From Sphingomonadales bacterium (GTDB taxonomy: Bacteria; Pseudomonadota; Alphaproteobacteria; Sphingomonadales; Sphingomonadaceae), in contig JANYGX010000022.1 in assembly GCA_025362295.1 (NCBI GenBank), forward strand, positions 21,756 to 85,755: 64,000 nucleotides of DNA, given 5' to 3'. The position numbers and the translations under genes are program-made. Shown here in pieces: positions 9,916 through 18,339 of the stretch. How positions within the stretch are numbered: the first letter of the stretch is position 1; each line of letters begins with the position of its first letter. The notes under the pieces were generated by a model. That model was not told where the DNA came from and ran no database searches. It worked only from the letters and a program-made list of their open reading frames with translations.

Positions 9916-10596
9916 TTATGTAAGTTCCAAAAAAGTGTTCACTGTCAAGCGGCCCCGAAGCGGATCAGCTGTCAAAGTGGTCCCTGCATCTATGTGCGCA
10001 CAGTGCAATGTAATGCCGCGATAGAGGATCGCGCGGTTAAACTTAGCCTCGTGCAGCGCAATTTGATCATACAGCGGCGTATCACCGGATATATAGCGTG
10101 CAATCGGCAGACCATCTCGCTGCACATCAGCTTCAAGCGTTTTCGAGAAATGCTCGAAGCGATCTGCTGTTACTGTTTCATAACCTGTCGAACGGTGACG
10201 GTAAAATGCTGTGCCGCCTTGTTCTGGTGTTCCAAGATAATGCAGCAAGGCAAGTCGTCGGGGATCAAGACCATCAAAGTGCGGTAGGCGCTGTATTGGC
10301 ATCAACCTTTCTGCTGGCGTCGTCACTAGAGAGTATAATGATTCAACAATATCAAACTGGCTTGCCCCAAAAACATCCGCTACTAACGATGCGAGGTTTT
10401 TTGTGAATTCAATAACGCTATCGGGCGCTACAGCGGATCGAATACCTGGATAATAAGGCCCCATGATACCGAATTGCTGCGATGATGCCGCTTTTTTCAG
10501 CCCTTCAGGGTCCGATGCAAAATTATCGATAATGATGACAGGCTGCTGTTCTGTGCCATGATATTCAATTTTTACATCCCACCAACTATTGATCAC
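9916..10596 (-). CDS. DUF6445 family protein, oxygenase-like
   Basis: 226 residues, GTG start. The sequence has an HFD motif (RLPHFDGLD) near residue 125, a second His in LHCAHID near 205 and an Arg in RGRLTVNTF near 216, a spacing like the HxD...H...R set of Fe(II)/2-oxoglutarate oxygenases; the oxygenase reading is inference. DUF6445 proteins are often found beside halogenase-like flavoproteins and TonB receptors, as here, although this copy is convergent with the halogenase operon and separately transcribed. No signal peptide. Function not established. Confidence 0.75.
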   Translation of the reverse strand: MINSWWDVKIEYHGTEQQPVIIIDNFASDPEGLKKAASSQQFGIMGPYYPGIRSAVAPDSVIEFTKNLASLVADVFGASQFDIVESLYSLVTTPAERLMPIQRLPHFDGLDPRRLALLHYLGTPEQGGTAFYRHRSTGYETVTADRFEHFSKTLEADVQRDGLPIARYISGDTPLYDQIALHEAKFNRAILYRGITLHCAHIDAGTTLTADPLRGRLTVNTFLELT

Positions 10597-10712
10597 CGCT
10601 CACCCAATTTGTTCCAATTATAAGTTATACAGTTTCAACATAGCTGTAGACATGAATAGGTATGCCGTCACGGCACCCTTTCACTGGTAAGATGATTGGA
10701 CTATAGACAGTT

Positions 10713-12746
10713 ATGGCTCTTTCCCCCATTGCAGCGCCCGTCTCTCGTTCATCACCTCGTCGTGGTTTCCTGTATTATATCAAAATGATAACAGGCACAC
10801 TTCTGGCTCTTGGTGTTGTTTGCCTGCTTCTTGGCTGGCTCTTGATTTGGACGACAGCACAAAATTTGCCGAGTTTTCAGGAGTTGATAACCAAGCCGCG
10901 CGGCCAATCGGTCAATATTCGCGGGGCAGATGGCTCAATTTTAGCACATATTGGCCCCAATTATGGGGAGTGGCTCAACAGTGAGGCGCTACCGAGCACC
11001 ATAAAAACGGCTATGGTTGCCGTAGAAGATCGGCGTTTTTATCATCATATCGGCGTTGACCCTGTTGGCTTGTCGCGTGCAATGTGGATCAACATCAAGG
11101 CGCACAGGTTCGTGCAAGGTGGTTCCACTATTACCCAGCAAGTGGTGAAAAACCTGTTTTTGACATCGGAAAAGTCAGTTGATCGCAAGGGCCGGGAGAT
11201 CATCACAGCGCTGGCATTGGATTCAAAATTCACCAAAAATCAAATTTTGGAATTGTACCTGAACAGGGTATATTTTGGTGGTGGGGCATTTGGTATCGAT
11301 GCAGCGTCAAGGCGTTTCTATGGCCACTCGGCCCGCGAGATGTCGTTGCCTGAAGCCATTGTCATTGCTGGCCTTGTCAAGGCACCAACACGCTATGCGC
11401 CGTCTTCTGACCCACGTCAGGCCATTGCACGCGCCCACGTTGTGCTGGCAACCATGCTGGACAGCGGCGCTATCACACAGGAGCAGGCGCAAGCGGTGCG
11501 GCTTGATGCCCTACGCTTTGCCGCGCAGCCGCGCGAAAATAACGTGCGTTACTTTACGGACTGGGTGCTGACCCAGGTAGAAAGCCTGACGGATGAAAGC
11601 CAGCAACCGATAGACGTGCTGACAACGCTTGATCCCGTTTTACAAAAGAAAGCCGAGTCCGCAATCACCCGTAATGTGCCACACGGTTTACAAGGTGGGC
11701 TGGTATCGCTTGGCTACGATGGCTCAATCAAGGCCCTAGTCGGTGGTGCAGATTATGTAACGTCAAGTTACAATCGCGCCATATATGCGCGTCGGCAGCC
11801 GGGTTCTGCTTTTAAACTGTTTGTCTATCTGGCAGCTCTGGAAGCGGGCATGACACCCGAGAGCACGGAAGTCGATGAGCCAGTAAACTACGGTAACTGG
11901 TCGCCGGTTAACAGCAATCATCGCAACGTTGGCACAGTGTCGCTCACAACGGCTTTCTCGCAATCGATTAACACAGTGGCGGTGAAACTTGCGGACAAGG
12001 TTGGCTTCAATCAGGTGGCAAGCGTTGCGCGTCGGCTGGGCATATCAACGCCAATTTCGTCATTGCCGTCGATGGCGCTTGGGTCATCAGAGGTCACACT
12101 GCTTGATCTGACCGGTGCGTATGCCAGCGTGGCGCGTGGGGGTTCATCAGCCAAGCCCTATGCCATTCGGCAAATTGTACGTGGTGATGGTGCTGTGCTC
12201 TACACCTATGCACCGGGTCTTGCTGAACAGGTGATCACCGCTGACACCGCCGCCAGCATGACGAAAATGATGATTGCCACAATTGAAAGCGGCACAGGGC
12301 GAGCGGCAAAACTTGATCGACCCGTGGCAGGCAAAACCGGCACCACGTCGGATAACCGTGATGGCTGGTTCATGGGGTTTACGGGAGATTTAACCACCGG
12401 TGTATGGCTGGGGCGGGATGACGCCAAATCTGTTCCGGGCCTTGCGGGTGGCAAACTGCCAGCCCTAACGTGGGCAGACTACATGCGCGCAGCGACAGCT
12501 GGTTTGCCGGTGCAACCCCTGTTTGCACTGTCCAGTACAGCCGTGCCCACTGAACCTGATCAGGAAGCTTACGGTCTTAATCCGCCATACCCTCAATCAG
12601 ATAACCCTACTAGCGATCAGCCTGCACCATCCCCTGATGAAGAGAATAAAGCAGATGATGGAAACAACCGCCTGAATCAGGATTGGCTGGATAAAACACT
12701 GCGCAATTCAAACGCAGATGGCAAAGAAGCAGATAGGCAGATATAG
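10713..12746 (+). CDS. Class A penicillin-binding protein (PBP1A family)
   Basis: 677 residues. One N-terminal transmembrane helix (about 22-46) is followed by a glycosyltransferase domain with the catalytic EDRRFYHH (about 105) and GGSTITQQVVKNLF, then a transpeptidase domain with the active-site Ser in GSAFKLF (about 365), SQSINT (about 415) and KTGTT (about 541). It polymerises and cross-links peptidoglycan at the inner membrane. The C-terminal tail of about 70 residues is rich in Pro, Asp and Asn and looks disordered. Somewhat short for PBP1A because no OB-like insertion is evident. It is divergent from the DUF6445 gene, with about 116 bases between them. Confidence 0.92.
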   Translation: MALSPIAAPVSRSSPRRGFLYYIKMITGTLLALGVVCLLLGWLLIWTTAQNLPSFQELITKPRGQSVNIRGADGSILAHIGPNYGEWLNSEALPSTIKTAMVAVEDRRFYHHIGVDPVGLSRAMWINIKAHRFVQGGSTITQQVVKNLFLTSEKSVDRKGREIITALALDSKFTKNQILELYLNRVYFGGGAFGIDAASRRFYGHSAREMSLPEAIVIAGLVKAPTRYAPSSDPRQAIARAHVVLATMLDSGAITQEQAQAVRLDALRFAAQPRENNVRYFTDWVLTQVESLTDESQQPIDVLTTLDPVLQKKAESAITRNVPHGLQGGLVSLGYDGSIKALVGGADYVTSSYNRAIYARRQPGSAFKLFVYLAALEAGMTPESTEVDEPVNYGNWSPVNSNHRNVGTVSLTTAFSQSINTVAVKLADKVGFNQVASVARRLGISTPISSLPSMALGSSEVTLLDLTGAYASVARGGSSAKPYAIRQIVRGDGAVLYTYAPGLAEQVITADTAASMTKMMIATIESGTGRAAKLDRPVAGKTGTTSDNRDGWFMGFTGDLTTGVWLGRDDAKSVPGLAGGKLPALTWADYMRAATAGLPVQPLFALSSTAVPTEPDQEAYGLNPPYPQSDNPTSDQPAPSPDEENKADDGNNRLNQDWLDKTLRNSNADGKEADRQI

Positions 12747-12864
12747 TGTTATAATGAGTTTGTTTTGTTGACTCATAATGGGGACGGCACATGGAACGGA
12801 CCCAGATATACGCTTAGGCCGATGAAGGTAAACCTATGGTTTCTGGTTTTTGCTCTGTCAGACA

Positions 12865-12885
12865 ATGCGACAGTGTTTGTCGCAT
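12865..12885. repeat. Perfect 8-bp stem hairpin in intergenic gap
   Basis: ATGCGACA, a 5-base loop and TGTCGCAT. There is no T-run, so it is not an obvious terminator. It sits in the 272-base gap between the penicillin-binding protein and the ABM monooxygenase; I see no gene in that gap. Confidence 0.5.
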
Positions 12886-12923
12886 ATTCCACACCTCGAT
12901 TAAGACCGCGCCGGAAACCCTGA

Positions 12924-12973
12924 GCAGGTGCCGACGACAATCATATGTTTTTCGACAGGCAGGTGTCGACGAC
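12924..12973. repeat. Short direct repeat pair
   Basis: GCAGGTGCCGACGAC at 12924-12938 and GCAGGTGTCGACGAC at 12959-12973 differ at one base and start 35 bases apart. They lie at the edge of the accessory cassette that follows. They could be binding sites or a trace of the insertion junction; the sequence does not decide. Confidence 0.4.
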
Positions 12974-13018
12974 TTTTCGGTCGTTGATGCAATTAGCCTA
13001 AGCGCCTGAAAGCAGACG

Positions 13019-13357
13019 TCAGCGCCAAGCCCGGTCAACTGGGGCTTCGGCCCTGTCGCTCAAGCCATAATCCCGAATCACGCTGGCAACACGCAGGCGA
13101 TAATCGGCGAACACGCCTTTACGTCCTTGCCCCTGTGCCGATTGATGTCCGGCATGGGCGCGCCAAGCGGTAAGCGCAGCTTCGTCGCGCCAAAAGGACA
13201 GCGAGACGATTTTGCCGGGTGTATTCAAACTTTCGAACCGTTCGATTGAGATGAAGCCGTCCATCTTGTCGAGTTCGCTACGCAACCCTTGCGCCAATGA
13301 GAGATAGGTCTCGTGCCCTGCTTCAGTTGGTTGCACTTCAAAGATCACGGCAATCAT
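13019..13357 (-). CDS. Antibiotic biosynthesis monooxygenase (ABM) domain protein
   Basis: 112 residues, a single ABM-type ferredoxin-like fold: MIAVIFEVQPTEAG at the start, then DGFISIERFESL and IVSLSFWRDEAAL, the typical strand-helix pattern. Family members are small cofactor-free monooxygenases or heme- and quinol-related enzymes, often dimers. The start overlaps the stop of the upstream alpha/beta hydrolase by 4 bases, so the two are co-translated. The substrate is unknown; the pairing with a hydrolase and an ArsR-type regulator suggests detoxification of an aromatic or reactive carbonyl compound, which is inference. Confidence 0.8.
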   Translation of the reverse strand: MIAVIFEVQPTEAGHETYLSLAQGLRSELDKMDGFISIERFESLNTPGKIVSLSFWRDEAALTAWRAHAGHQSAQGQGRKGVFADYRLRVASVIRDYGLSDRAEAPVDRAWR

Positions 13358-14364
13358 GACGCGCTTCTCAGAAAGCTATTGATCGCTGTCCACAGCTTTG
13401 CCCGATTACGTTCGATATGGGCGAGATGGCCACTTTCAGGAATGACGGCCTCGCTCAGTGCGACGCCGCGTGCTTGAAGCGCCGCCACATCGCCCGCCGT
13501 GCAAAGATTATCCCACTCGCCGCGCGCAACAAGCAGAGGGGTTTTGAGATTTTTCGGATCATACAGGTCTGCCCCGCCAAACATAGTAAAGACATCAGAT
13601 TGCGGTCCGGTTGGCACTTTGACCGCAGGCGGAGTGCGTCCCACAGCAGCGGGATCGGTTGCAAGCCAGGTCGGGCCCCAATGATCAAGCATCGGTTCGG
13701 CAAGCACATCAGCATAGCCCTTTGGCGTGTCATGCACAAAACGCAGCCGTTGCTCCTCGACCGTCAACAGCCGCCAAGCAGGCATTGCGCCCGGTGCGGG
13801 AAGGTTATTGCCTGCGGGGTTGGCGCTAGGCTGGCGACGGAGGATCGGTCCGAACAGAGCGATCCGCGAGACAAAAGCAGCGTGATCGATGGCGTAGCGC
13901 ATGGCCGGGATCGTCCCCCAACTATGTGCAATGATCGCAATCTGGGGTGCACCTGATTTCTCGCAAATAAAGGCGGCGACGCGCGCAATCTGTTGGGTAG
14001 CATCCATTGCACGCAGCGGAAGGGGGCTTTGATCGGCAGGCTTGGCGAAAGCAACTGGGCGCGCAGATCGACCAAAGCCCTCAAAATCGAACGACCAGGC
14101 GTCGAAGCCGTCGGCATGGAGTTGATCCTCCCACGAGCGCCCATCCGCAAAACGATAGCCCATCGACAGCGCAGACGAAAAGGTCGCACCGTGAACATAG
14201 AGAACAGGAATCCCGCCTTTTCGCTCCATTCGGCGAACGCTCAGTCGAGGCGAACCGGCTAGATCAAAAAATTGCGGCTGATGCACCGTTACTGCTAATG
14301 CCGTTACACTCATCATAAACCTTCCTGTGGCAGTCGATGCCGCCACAAACGTTCGCCGATCCAT
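13354..14364 (-). CDS. Alpha/beta hydrolase with Tat-like leader
   Basis: 336 residues. The N-terminus (MDRRTFVAASTATG) has the RR-x-F pattern of a Tat signal followed by a hydrophobic stretch, so export is possible. The alpha/beta hydrolase core shows an oxyanion region near VLYVHGATFSS, the nucleophile elbow AHSWGT (about 147), a late acid region in VARGEWDNLC and the catalytic His in SGHLAHIERN near the end. It is first in a two-gene operon with the ABM protein and divergent from an ArsR-type regulator. Base composition of this cassette is visibly richer in G+C than the sugar locus, which fits acquisition. The substrate is unknown. Confidence 0.82.
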   Translation of the reverse strand: MDRRTFVAASTATGRFMMSVTALAVTVHQPQFFDLAGSPRLSVRRMERKGGIPVLYVHGATFSSALSMGYRFADGRSWEDQLHADGFDAWSFDFEGFGRSARPVAFAKPADQSPLPLRAMDATQQIARVAAFICEKSGAPQIAIIAHSWGTIPAMRYAIDHAAFVSRIALFGPILRRQPSANPAGNNLPAPGAMPAWRLLTVEEQRLRFVHDTPKGYADVLAEPMLDHWGPTWLATDPAAVGRTPPAVKVPTGPQSDVFTMFGGADLYDPKNLKTPLLVARGEWDNLCTAGDVAALQARGVALSEAVIPESGHLAHIERNRAKLWTAINSFLRSAS

Positions 14365-14372
14365 ACTGCCTT

Positions 14373-14430
14373 CTAATCAACTTGGTATTAGCGCCTCGAC
14401 GGGGGATTGTCAGCAAGGAACGTTTCGTTC
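14373..14430. promoter_or_regulatory. Two inverted repeats between divergent genes (candidate operators)
   Basis: CTAAT-9-ATTAG at 14373-14391 and GAACG-3-CGTTC at 14418-14430 lie in the 77-base space between the hydrolase and the ArsR-type regulator. Half-site symmetry in a divergent promoter is what a dimeric winged-helix repressor would use. The arms are only 5 bases, so this is a suggestion. Confidence 0.4.
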
Positions 14431-14441
14431 ATGATCGAACT

Positions 14442-15107
14442 ATGAGTGAATGCCCTGACTTTGCTGAAGCTGCCACCCTAATGGGTGATCCTGCCCGCGC
14501 CCGGATGTTGACAGCATTGCTCGATGGCAAGGCATGGACCGCAACCGAACTTGCCTTGGAGGCCGGTGTCGCATCGTCAACCGCAAGCGCGCATCTGGCC
14601 CGGATGATGACAGGAGGTCTAATCACCAATGTCCGGCAAGGGCGGCATCGCTATTTCCGACTGTCTGGGTCTGATGTAGCAGCGGCAATCGAAGCGCTGA
14701 TGGCGCTATCTGCCCGGACGACGCCCTCAAAACGCCTCCCCGGTCCGCAAGATGCTGCGCTGCGCCATGCGCGCAGTTGCTATGGTCATCTTGCCGGAAC
14801 TACCGGCGTGGCGCTATTTACTATGCTGACCAAAATGGGCTGGATCGGGAACGACGGACAGGGCTGGCGCTTTGATGAAGCCGGACGGCATGCCTTTGGC
14901 GCATGGGCGGGTATCGATTCCGGCACTCTTACCAAAACAGGACACAACTGCCTCGACTGGAGCGAACGCCGTGAGCATTTGGGCGGAAAACTTGGGCGTG
15001 ATATATTTACGCTATTGATCGATCAGGGTCTGTGTTCGCAGGGCGACGGGCGTGCCGTCCGTATTCCAGACGCATTCGCTGAACGAATGGCGGCTTTGGC
15101 GGTTTGA
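14442..15107 (+). CDS. ArsR-type winged helix-turn-helix regulator
   Basis: 221 residues from ATG 14442. The N-terminal 100 residues form an ArsR/winged-helix domain: ATLMGDPARARMLTALLDG, then the recognition part ASSTASAHLARMMTGGLI and the wing VRQGRHRYFRL. The C-terminal half (with CYGHLAGTTG and a Cys-containing HNCLDW) is an extended region seen in some larger ArsR-like regulators that sense small molecules. An upstream in-frame start at 14337 would overlap the divergent hydrolase and lacks family similarity, so I rejected it. It probably controls the hydrolase/ABM operon and itself. Confidence 0.85.
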   Translation: MSECPDFAEAATLMGDPARARMLTALLDGKAWTATELALEAGVASSTASAHLARMMTGGLITNVRQGRHRYFRLSGSDVAAAIEALMALSARTTPSKRLPGPQDAALRHARSCYGHLAGTTGVALFTMLTKMGWIGNDGQGWRFDEAGRHAFGAWAGIDSGTLTKTGHNCLDWSERREHLGGKLGRDIFTLLIDQGLCSQGDGRAVRIPDAFAERMAALAV

Positions 15108-15292
15108 AAACGGAAACCTGCCTATCCGCTCCCCTAACATTGCTGCCGATACGTCAGGCCCGCGCTTAGCGTATATCTGTACCCATTATATATCGCGATC
15201 CTGTAGTGCAGCCATTTCCTTATCGCAGCTGACAAAAAGGAGAATCCCAGCCTTTTCCGGGATAATGGGTATACAGCGCATGATTGAGCTAT

Positions 15293-16984
15293 CTATTGCT
15301 CAAAGGCGCCTATGTCATATTGTTCGCCTTGCGGACGCCCCGCACCGGCAAAATCAGACACGACTGACAGAATATTAAGACCCTTGTTGATGCCTGGAGA
15401 TGCAACACCCAGCCTATAACTGTCTGCAGAATAAGATTCACCACCAACAAAACCAGGCACGCCCAATACAGTATTGGCACGCACAACCGCGGGATCAAAA
15501 TCCAGCGATACAGCATCGGCGACCATATTATTAAGCGCTTTTATATTGACGGCATTGCGCTGGCCCAGGCGTATGGCTTGAGGATAGCTGATGTTGTTTG
15601 CAACAGTAACATTGGTGCCGCGAGCCACCACTATGCCAGTCTTGAATGTGTCAGGCCCAGTGTAAAGATTTACAATTGTATTATTGGCAATTAACGAACG
15701 TGCAAGGCCGCTTGGCCCAATCACACCCGCTGAATTTGCATACGGAAACGATGTGATACCGTCACCTGTGCCGATCACCACATTGTTGGTGACAACAACG
15801 TTCGTAACAATCGGCGTTGTGTCTGTGGCACCATCAAGATCGGCATTCTCGTTGGCTATGCGAATGCCATCGGGGTAATTGAGTTTGGCGCGCCCAAAAG
15901 GGCCAAAAGTATTATATTTACCAGTGATATAAGACAGATTGCGATCAACGATGACATTGCCGATATCTGTATCAACGTAAATGTTTATCGAATAATTATC
16001 ATACACCTGGTTGTTGCGAATAACCCAATATGAGCAGCCGAGATACGGCCCCACGCCCTCACCGTGGTTATCATGAATTTTGCTATCCAGTATATTCACA
16101 CGTGCTGCGTTGAACCCAATAATGGCATGAGGCCACGTTATATTATAGTCACCACGCGGCCAATTCACCAAACCACTGTCATGCACGTTGCAATTTTGCA
16201 TTGTTGCACCAACCCAATTGTCGAGCCGGAAAGCATATTGCCAGTTGTAGCCAATTTCACAGTTTTTGACAGTCAGGTTGCGGTTCACATCCGTAGGCTG
16301 ACGATTGTCAACAAAGCGCGCACCCCAAAAAGCGACGATGCCGCCTCGGTGCACAGTGCCATCGAACACGATGTTATTGACGGGCCGGTTTTTTGTATCG
16401 TTCCATATGTATATTCCCGGTGAATCATCCGTGCGCTCACTTAAAATAACGATGCTGCGACCTTGGGGGGATGTTCCGTTCCATGGCCAAACAGTGATAA
16501 CACCAGTGGCTGTATCGGCCGAAAAACTGCCTTTGACGACCGGTTGACCGCCCATAACCTTCTTATAAAGCTGATCATCAATTATCAGGCGCTGGATGGT
16601 GTTGTTCGCTGCCGTATCCGGCGCTGTAAATATGGGTTGGGTAGTGTATAATGTTCCACCGGCATAGATCCAGCTGCCTGCCCGCAGGCCGTGATCAATA
16701 ATCGATTTGCCACCACCTGCGGCCTTGAATGTGATGGGCTTTGAAACCGTGCCGCCATTGCGGATATGAATGGTGCGCTCGTAATAAATGCCAGGCAGAA
16801 TATATACAAAATCACCAGCGCGGGCGCTGTCAGCACCACGTTGAATTGTTTGAAACGGCAGCGTAATAGTACCAATATTGATATCATTGCCTTTGGGGGA
16901 AATATAATAAGCGCTAGCCTCAGTTTTTGATATGTAAGCTATTGATAAAATGAACATTATAATAAATTTTAAAAGGTTAGTCAT
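15293..16984 (-). CDS. Secreted right-handed beta-helix protein
   Basis: 563 residues with a signal peptide ending near SKTEASA, followed by YYISPKGND, a common start of parallel beta-helix proteins of the NosD/pectate-lyase type. Repeated Asn-rich turns (for example IRNNQVYDNY, VVTNNVVIGTGDG, IANNTIVNL, VANNISYP) mark the coils of the helix. The end (ADSYRLGVASPGINKG, GAGRPQGEQYDIGAFEQ) is the usual C-terminal cap motif of this group. Such proteins often bind or cleave acidic polysaccharides, but no catalytic set can be assigned. It stands alone, with AT-rich spacers on its promoter side. Confidence 0.82.
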   Translation of the reverse strand: MTNLLKFIIMFILSIAYISKTEASAYYISPKGNDINIGTITLPFQTIQRGADSARAGDFVYILPGIYYERTIHIRNGGTVSKPITFKAAGGGKSIIDHGLRAGSWIYAGGTLYTTQPIFTAPDTAANNTIQRLIIDDQLYKKVMGGQPVVKGSFSADTATGVITVWPWNGTSPQGRSIVILSERTDDSPGIYIWNDTKNRPVNNIVFDGTVHRGGIVAFWGARFVDNRQPTDVNRNLTVKNCEIGYNWQYAFRLDNWVGATMQNCNVHDSGLVNWPRGDYNITWPHAIIGFNAARVNILDSKIHDNHGEGVGPYLGCSYWVIRNNQVYDNYSINIYVDTDIGNVIVDRNLSYITGKYNTFGPFGRAKLNYPDGIRIANENADLDGATDTTPIVTNVVVTNNVVIGTGDGITSFPYANSAGVIGPSGLARSLIANNTIVNLYTGPDTFKTGIVVARGTNVTVANNISYPQAIRLGQRNAVNIKALNNMVADAVSLDFDPAVVRANTVLGVPGFVGGESYSADSYRLGVASPGINKGLNILSVVSDFAGAGRPQGEQYDIGAFEQ

Positions 16985-17201
16985 GGCACTTCCTTTAATT
17001 AATCTAAAGTATTTGTACCATAATGAATATTAACCTAAGATGAATAAATTATGAATTGGTTGCTATTAAGCTACACTAAAAAGCTCATGAAGCTCTTTTT
17101 ATTGAACTATTATGAGGATTTTTCGCTGGGATAACGAGTTTGGGTAAACTTCAAAATATAATGATATTAAACTTAAGTTCATGAGCACAAAACGAAAACT
17201 G

Positions 17202-17912
17202 CTAAGCTCCGAGATGCTTTAAAGTTACCCTTTGAGGAAATTTAATTTGTGCGGGTGGATTATCAAGATCGTTTAACTTTTCGAGGATCGCCACGATCAT
17301 TTTATCTCGTGCAGAATCTCCAGATGTTTTTACAATTTCAGCTTTGGTAAGCTTGCCATTCTTATCTATCCAAACATCAACCACTGTATTATAACGATCT
17401 TTTTTTAATTTATCATCTTCATTAACGGCTTCATCAATTTTTGATTGCAGCCCACGGCGATAAAATCCATCGCTGAATGCACCCGAAGGCGGACCGCCAC
17501 AATTGACCAGACAGTCTCCGGTGCTGCCAACGGCACCCATGCCGCTGCCACTGCCAGCCGCTGCACCTTCGCCATTTGGGGAAGCTTCTGAATCTTGTTG
17601 CACGGCCTGCGCCACATTGGTTTTTTGCGGCACTGCCGCTTGCGGTTTATCGACGGGTGTTTCTTTTTCTTTTGGCTCAGGTGGTTTTTCCGGCGGCGGT
17701 GGGGGAGGTGGCGGCGGCGGGGGAGGCGGTGGCAACAACACCATCGAAGGCGGCGGCGCTTGCTTGCGGGTCTCGCTGTTGGTTGAAGTAAGACCTTTAT
17801 AAATCAGCCCGGCCAAACTGAGCAAAACGATGCCACCCACGTATGGCGCATAGCTGGTTTTCTTTTTGCGTGGGCCCTTGTTGAGGGGCGGCGGAGGAGT
17901 GGGTTGATCCAT
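17202..17912 (-). CDS. tonB: TonB energy transducer
   Basis: 236 residues. Short cytoplasmic N-terminus, one transmembrane helix near 24-44 (YVGGIVLLSLAGLIYKGL), then a periplasmic proline tract with 14 consecutive Pro and a Pro/Glu/Lys region, a Gly/Ser linker, and a C-terminal TonB domain (about 150-236; YNTVVDVWIDKNGKL, AEIVKTSGD). It carries the proton-motive force from ExbBD to outer-membrane receptors. It is the last gene of exbB-exbD-tonB, 14 bases after exbD. It is the only TonB seen here and may serve the sugar receptor at the left end. Confidence 0.88.
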   Translation of the reverse strand: MDQPTPPPPLNKGPRKKKTSYAPYVGGIVLLSLAGLIYKGLTSTNSETRKQAPPPSMVLLPPPPPPPPPPPPPPEKPPEPKEKETPVDKPQAAVPQKTNVAQAVQQDSEASPNGEGAAAGSGSGMGAVGSTGDCLVNCGGPPSGAFSDGFYRRGLQSKIDEAVNEDDKLKKDRYNTVVDVWIDKNGKLTKAEIVKTSGDSARDKMIVAILEKLNDLDNPPAQIKFPQRVTLKHLGA

Positions 17913-17926
17913 AGTGAAGCACTAAA

Positions 17927-18328
17927 TCACTTGTGCAACTTACCGGTGACAAGCGAGGTTTTGATTTCGATGCGGCGGAGCAAATCAAGCACCTCTACAA
18001 CTTTCTGATATTCAACCGTTGCATCACCTTTGACGACAACAGACACATCTGGGCTAACAGATTTTTCCGTGCGCAATCGCGCCTCAAGATCTGTCAATGT
18101 CACCGGGTAGGCATCTAGGAATATTTGTCCCGCGGTGTTGATGGTCACGGCTTTGGTTTTTGGTTGCGCAAGGCTTTGCGCTGAGCTCGCATTCGGCAAA
18201 TTCACCTTGATACCCTGCACCGAAGCTGTCGTCATGATGATGAAAATCACCAACAGCACATAGGCCAAATCAAGCATCGGTGTGATGTTTATATCATCAT
18301 AGGGTTTATCGCCGTCATCCGCTTTCAT
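17927..18328 (-). CDS. exbD: ExbD biopolymer transport protein
   Basis: 133 residues. Typical ExbD/TolR layout: short cytoplasmic N-terminus with DDINITPMLDLAYVLLVIFI, where the Asp in the membrane helix is the conserved proton-path residue, then a small periplasmic domain (VTINTAGQIFLD, VVVKGDATVEYQKVVEVLDL). It works with ExbB as the proton channel that drives TonB. Eleven bases separate it from exbB upstream. Confidence 0.93.
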   Translation of the reverse strand: MKADDGDKPYDDINITPMLDLAYVLLVIFIIMTTASVQGIKVNLPNASSAQSLAQPKTKAVTINTAGQIFLDAYPVTLTDLEARLRTEKSVSPDVSVVVKGDATVEYQKVVEVLDLLRRIEIKTSLVTGKLHK

Positions 18329-18339
18329 GGGTGTGGCTC

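Noticed and set aside
12814..13038. Minus-strand frame of 74 codons in the intergenic gap
   Set aside because: It overlaps the ABM gene end, has no family likeness and no ribosome site.
14337..14441. N-terminal extension of the ArsR-type regulator
   Set aside because: It overlaps the divergent hydrolase start and does not resemble the family.
17076..17101. Terminator behind tonB (AAAAAGCT...AGCTCTTTTT)
   Set aside because: The stem has a bulge, is only 8 bp and lies about 100 bases from the gene; not strong enough to list.
17503..17802. Plus-strand frames rich in Gly opposite tonB
   Set aside because: They are the complement of the proline tract of TonB.
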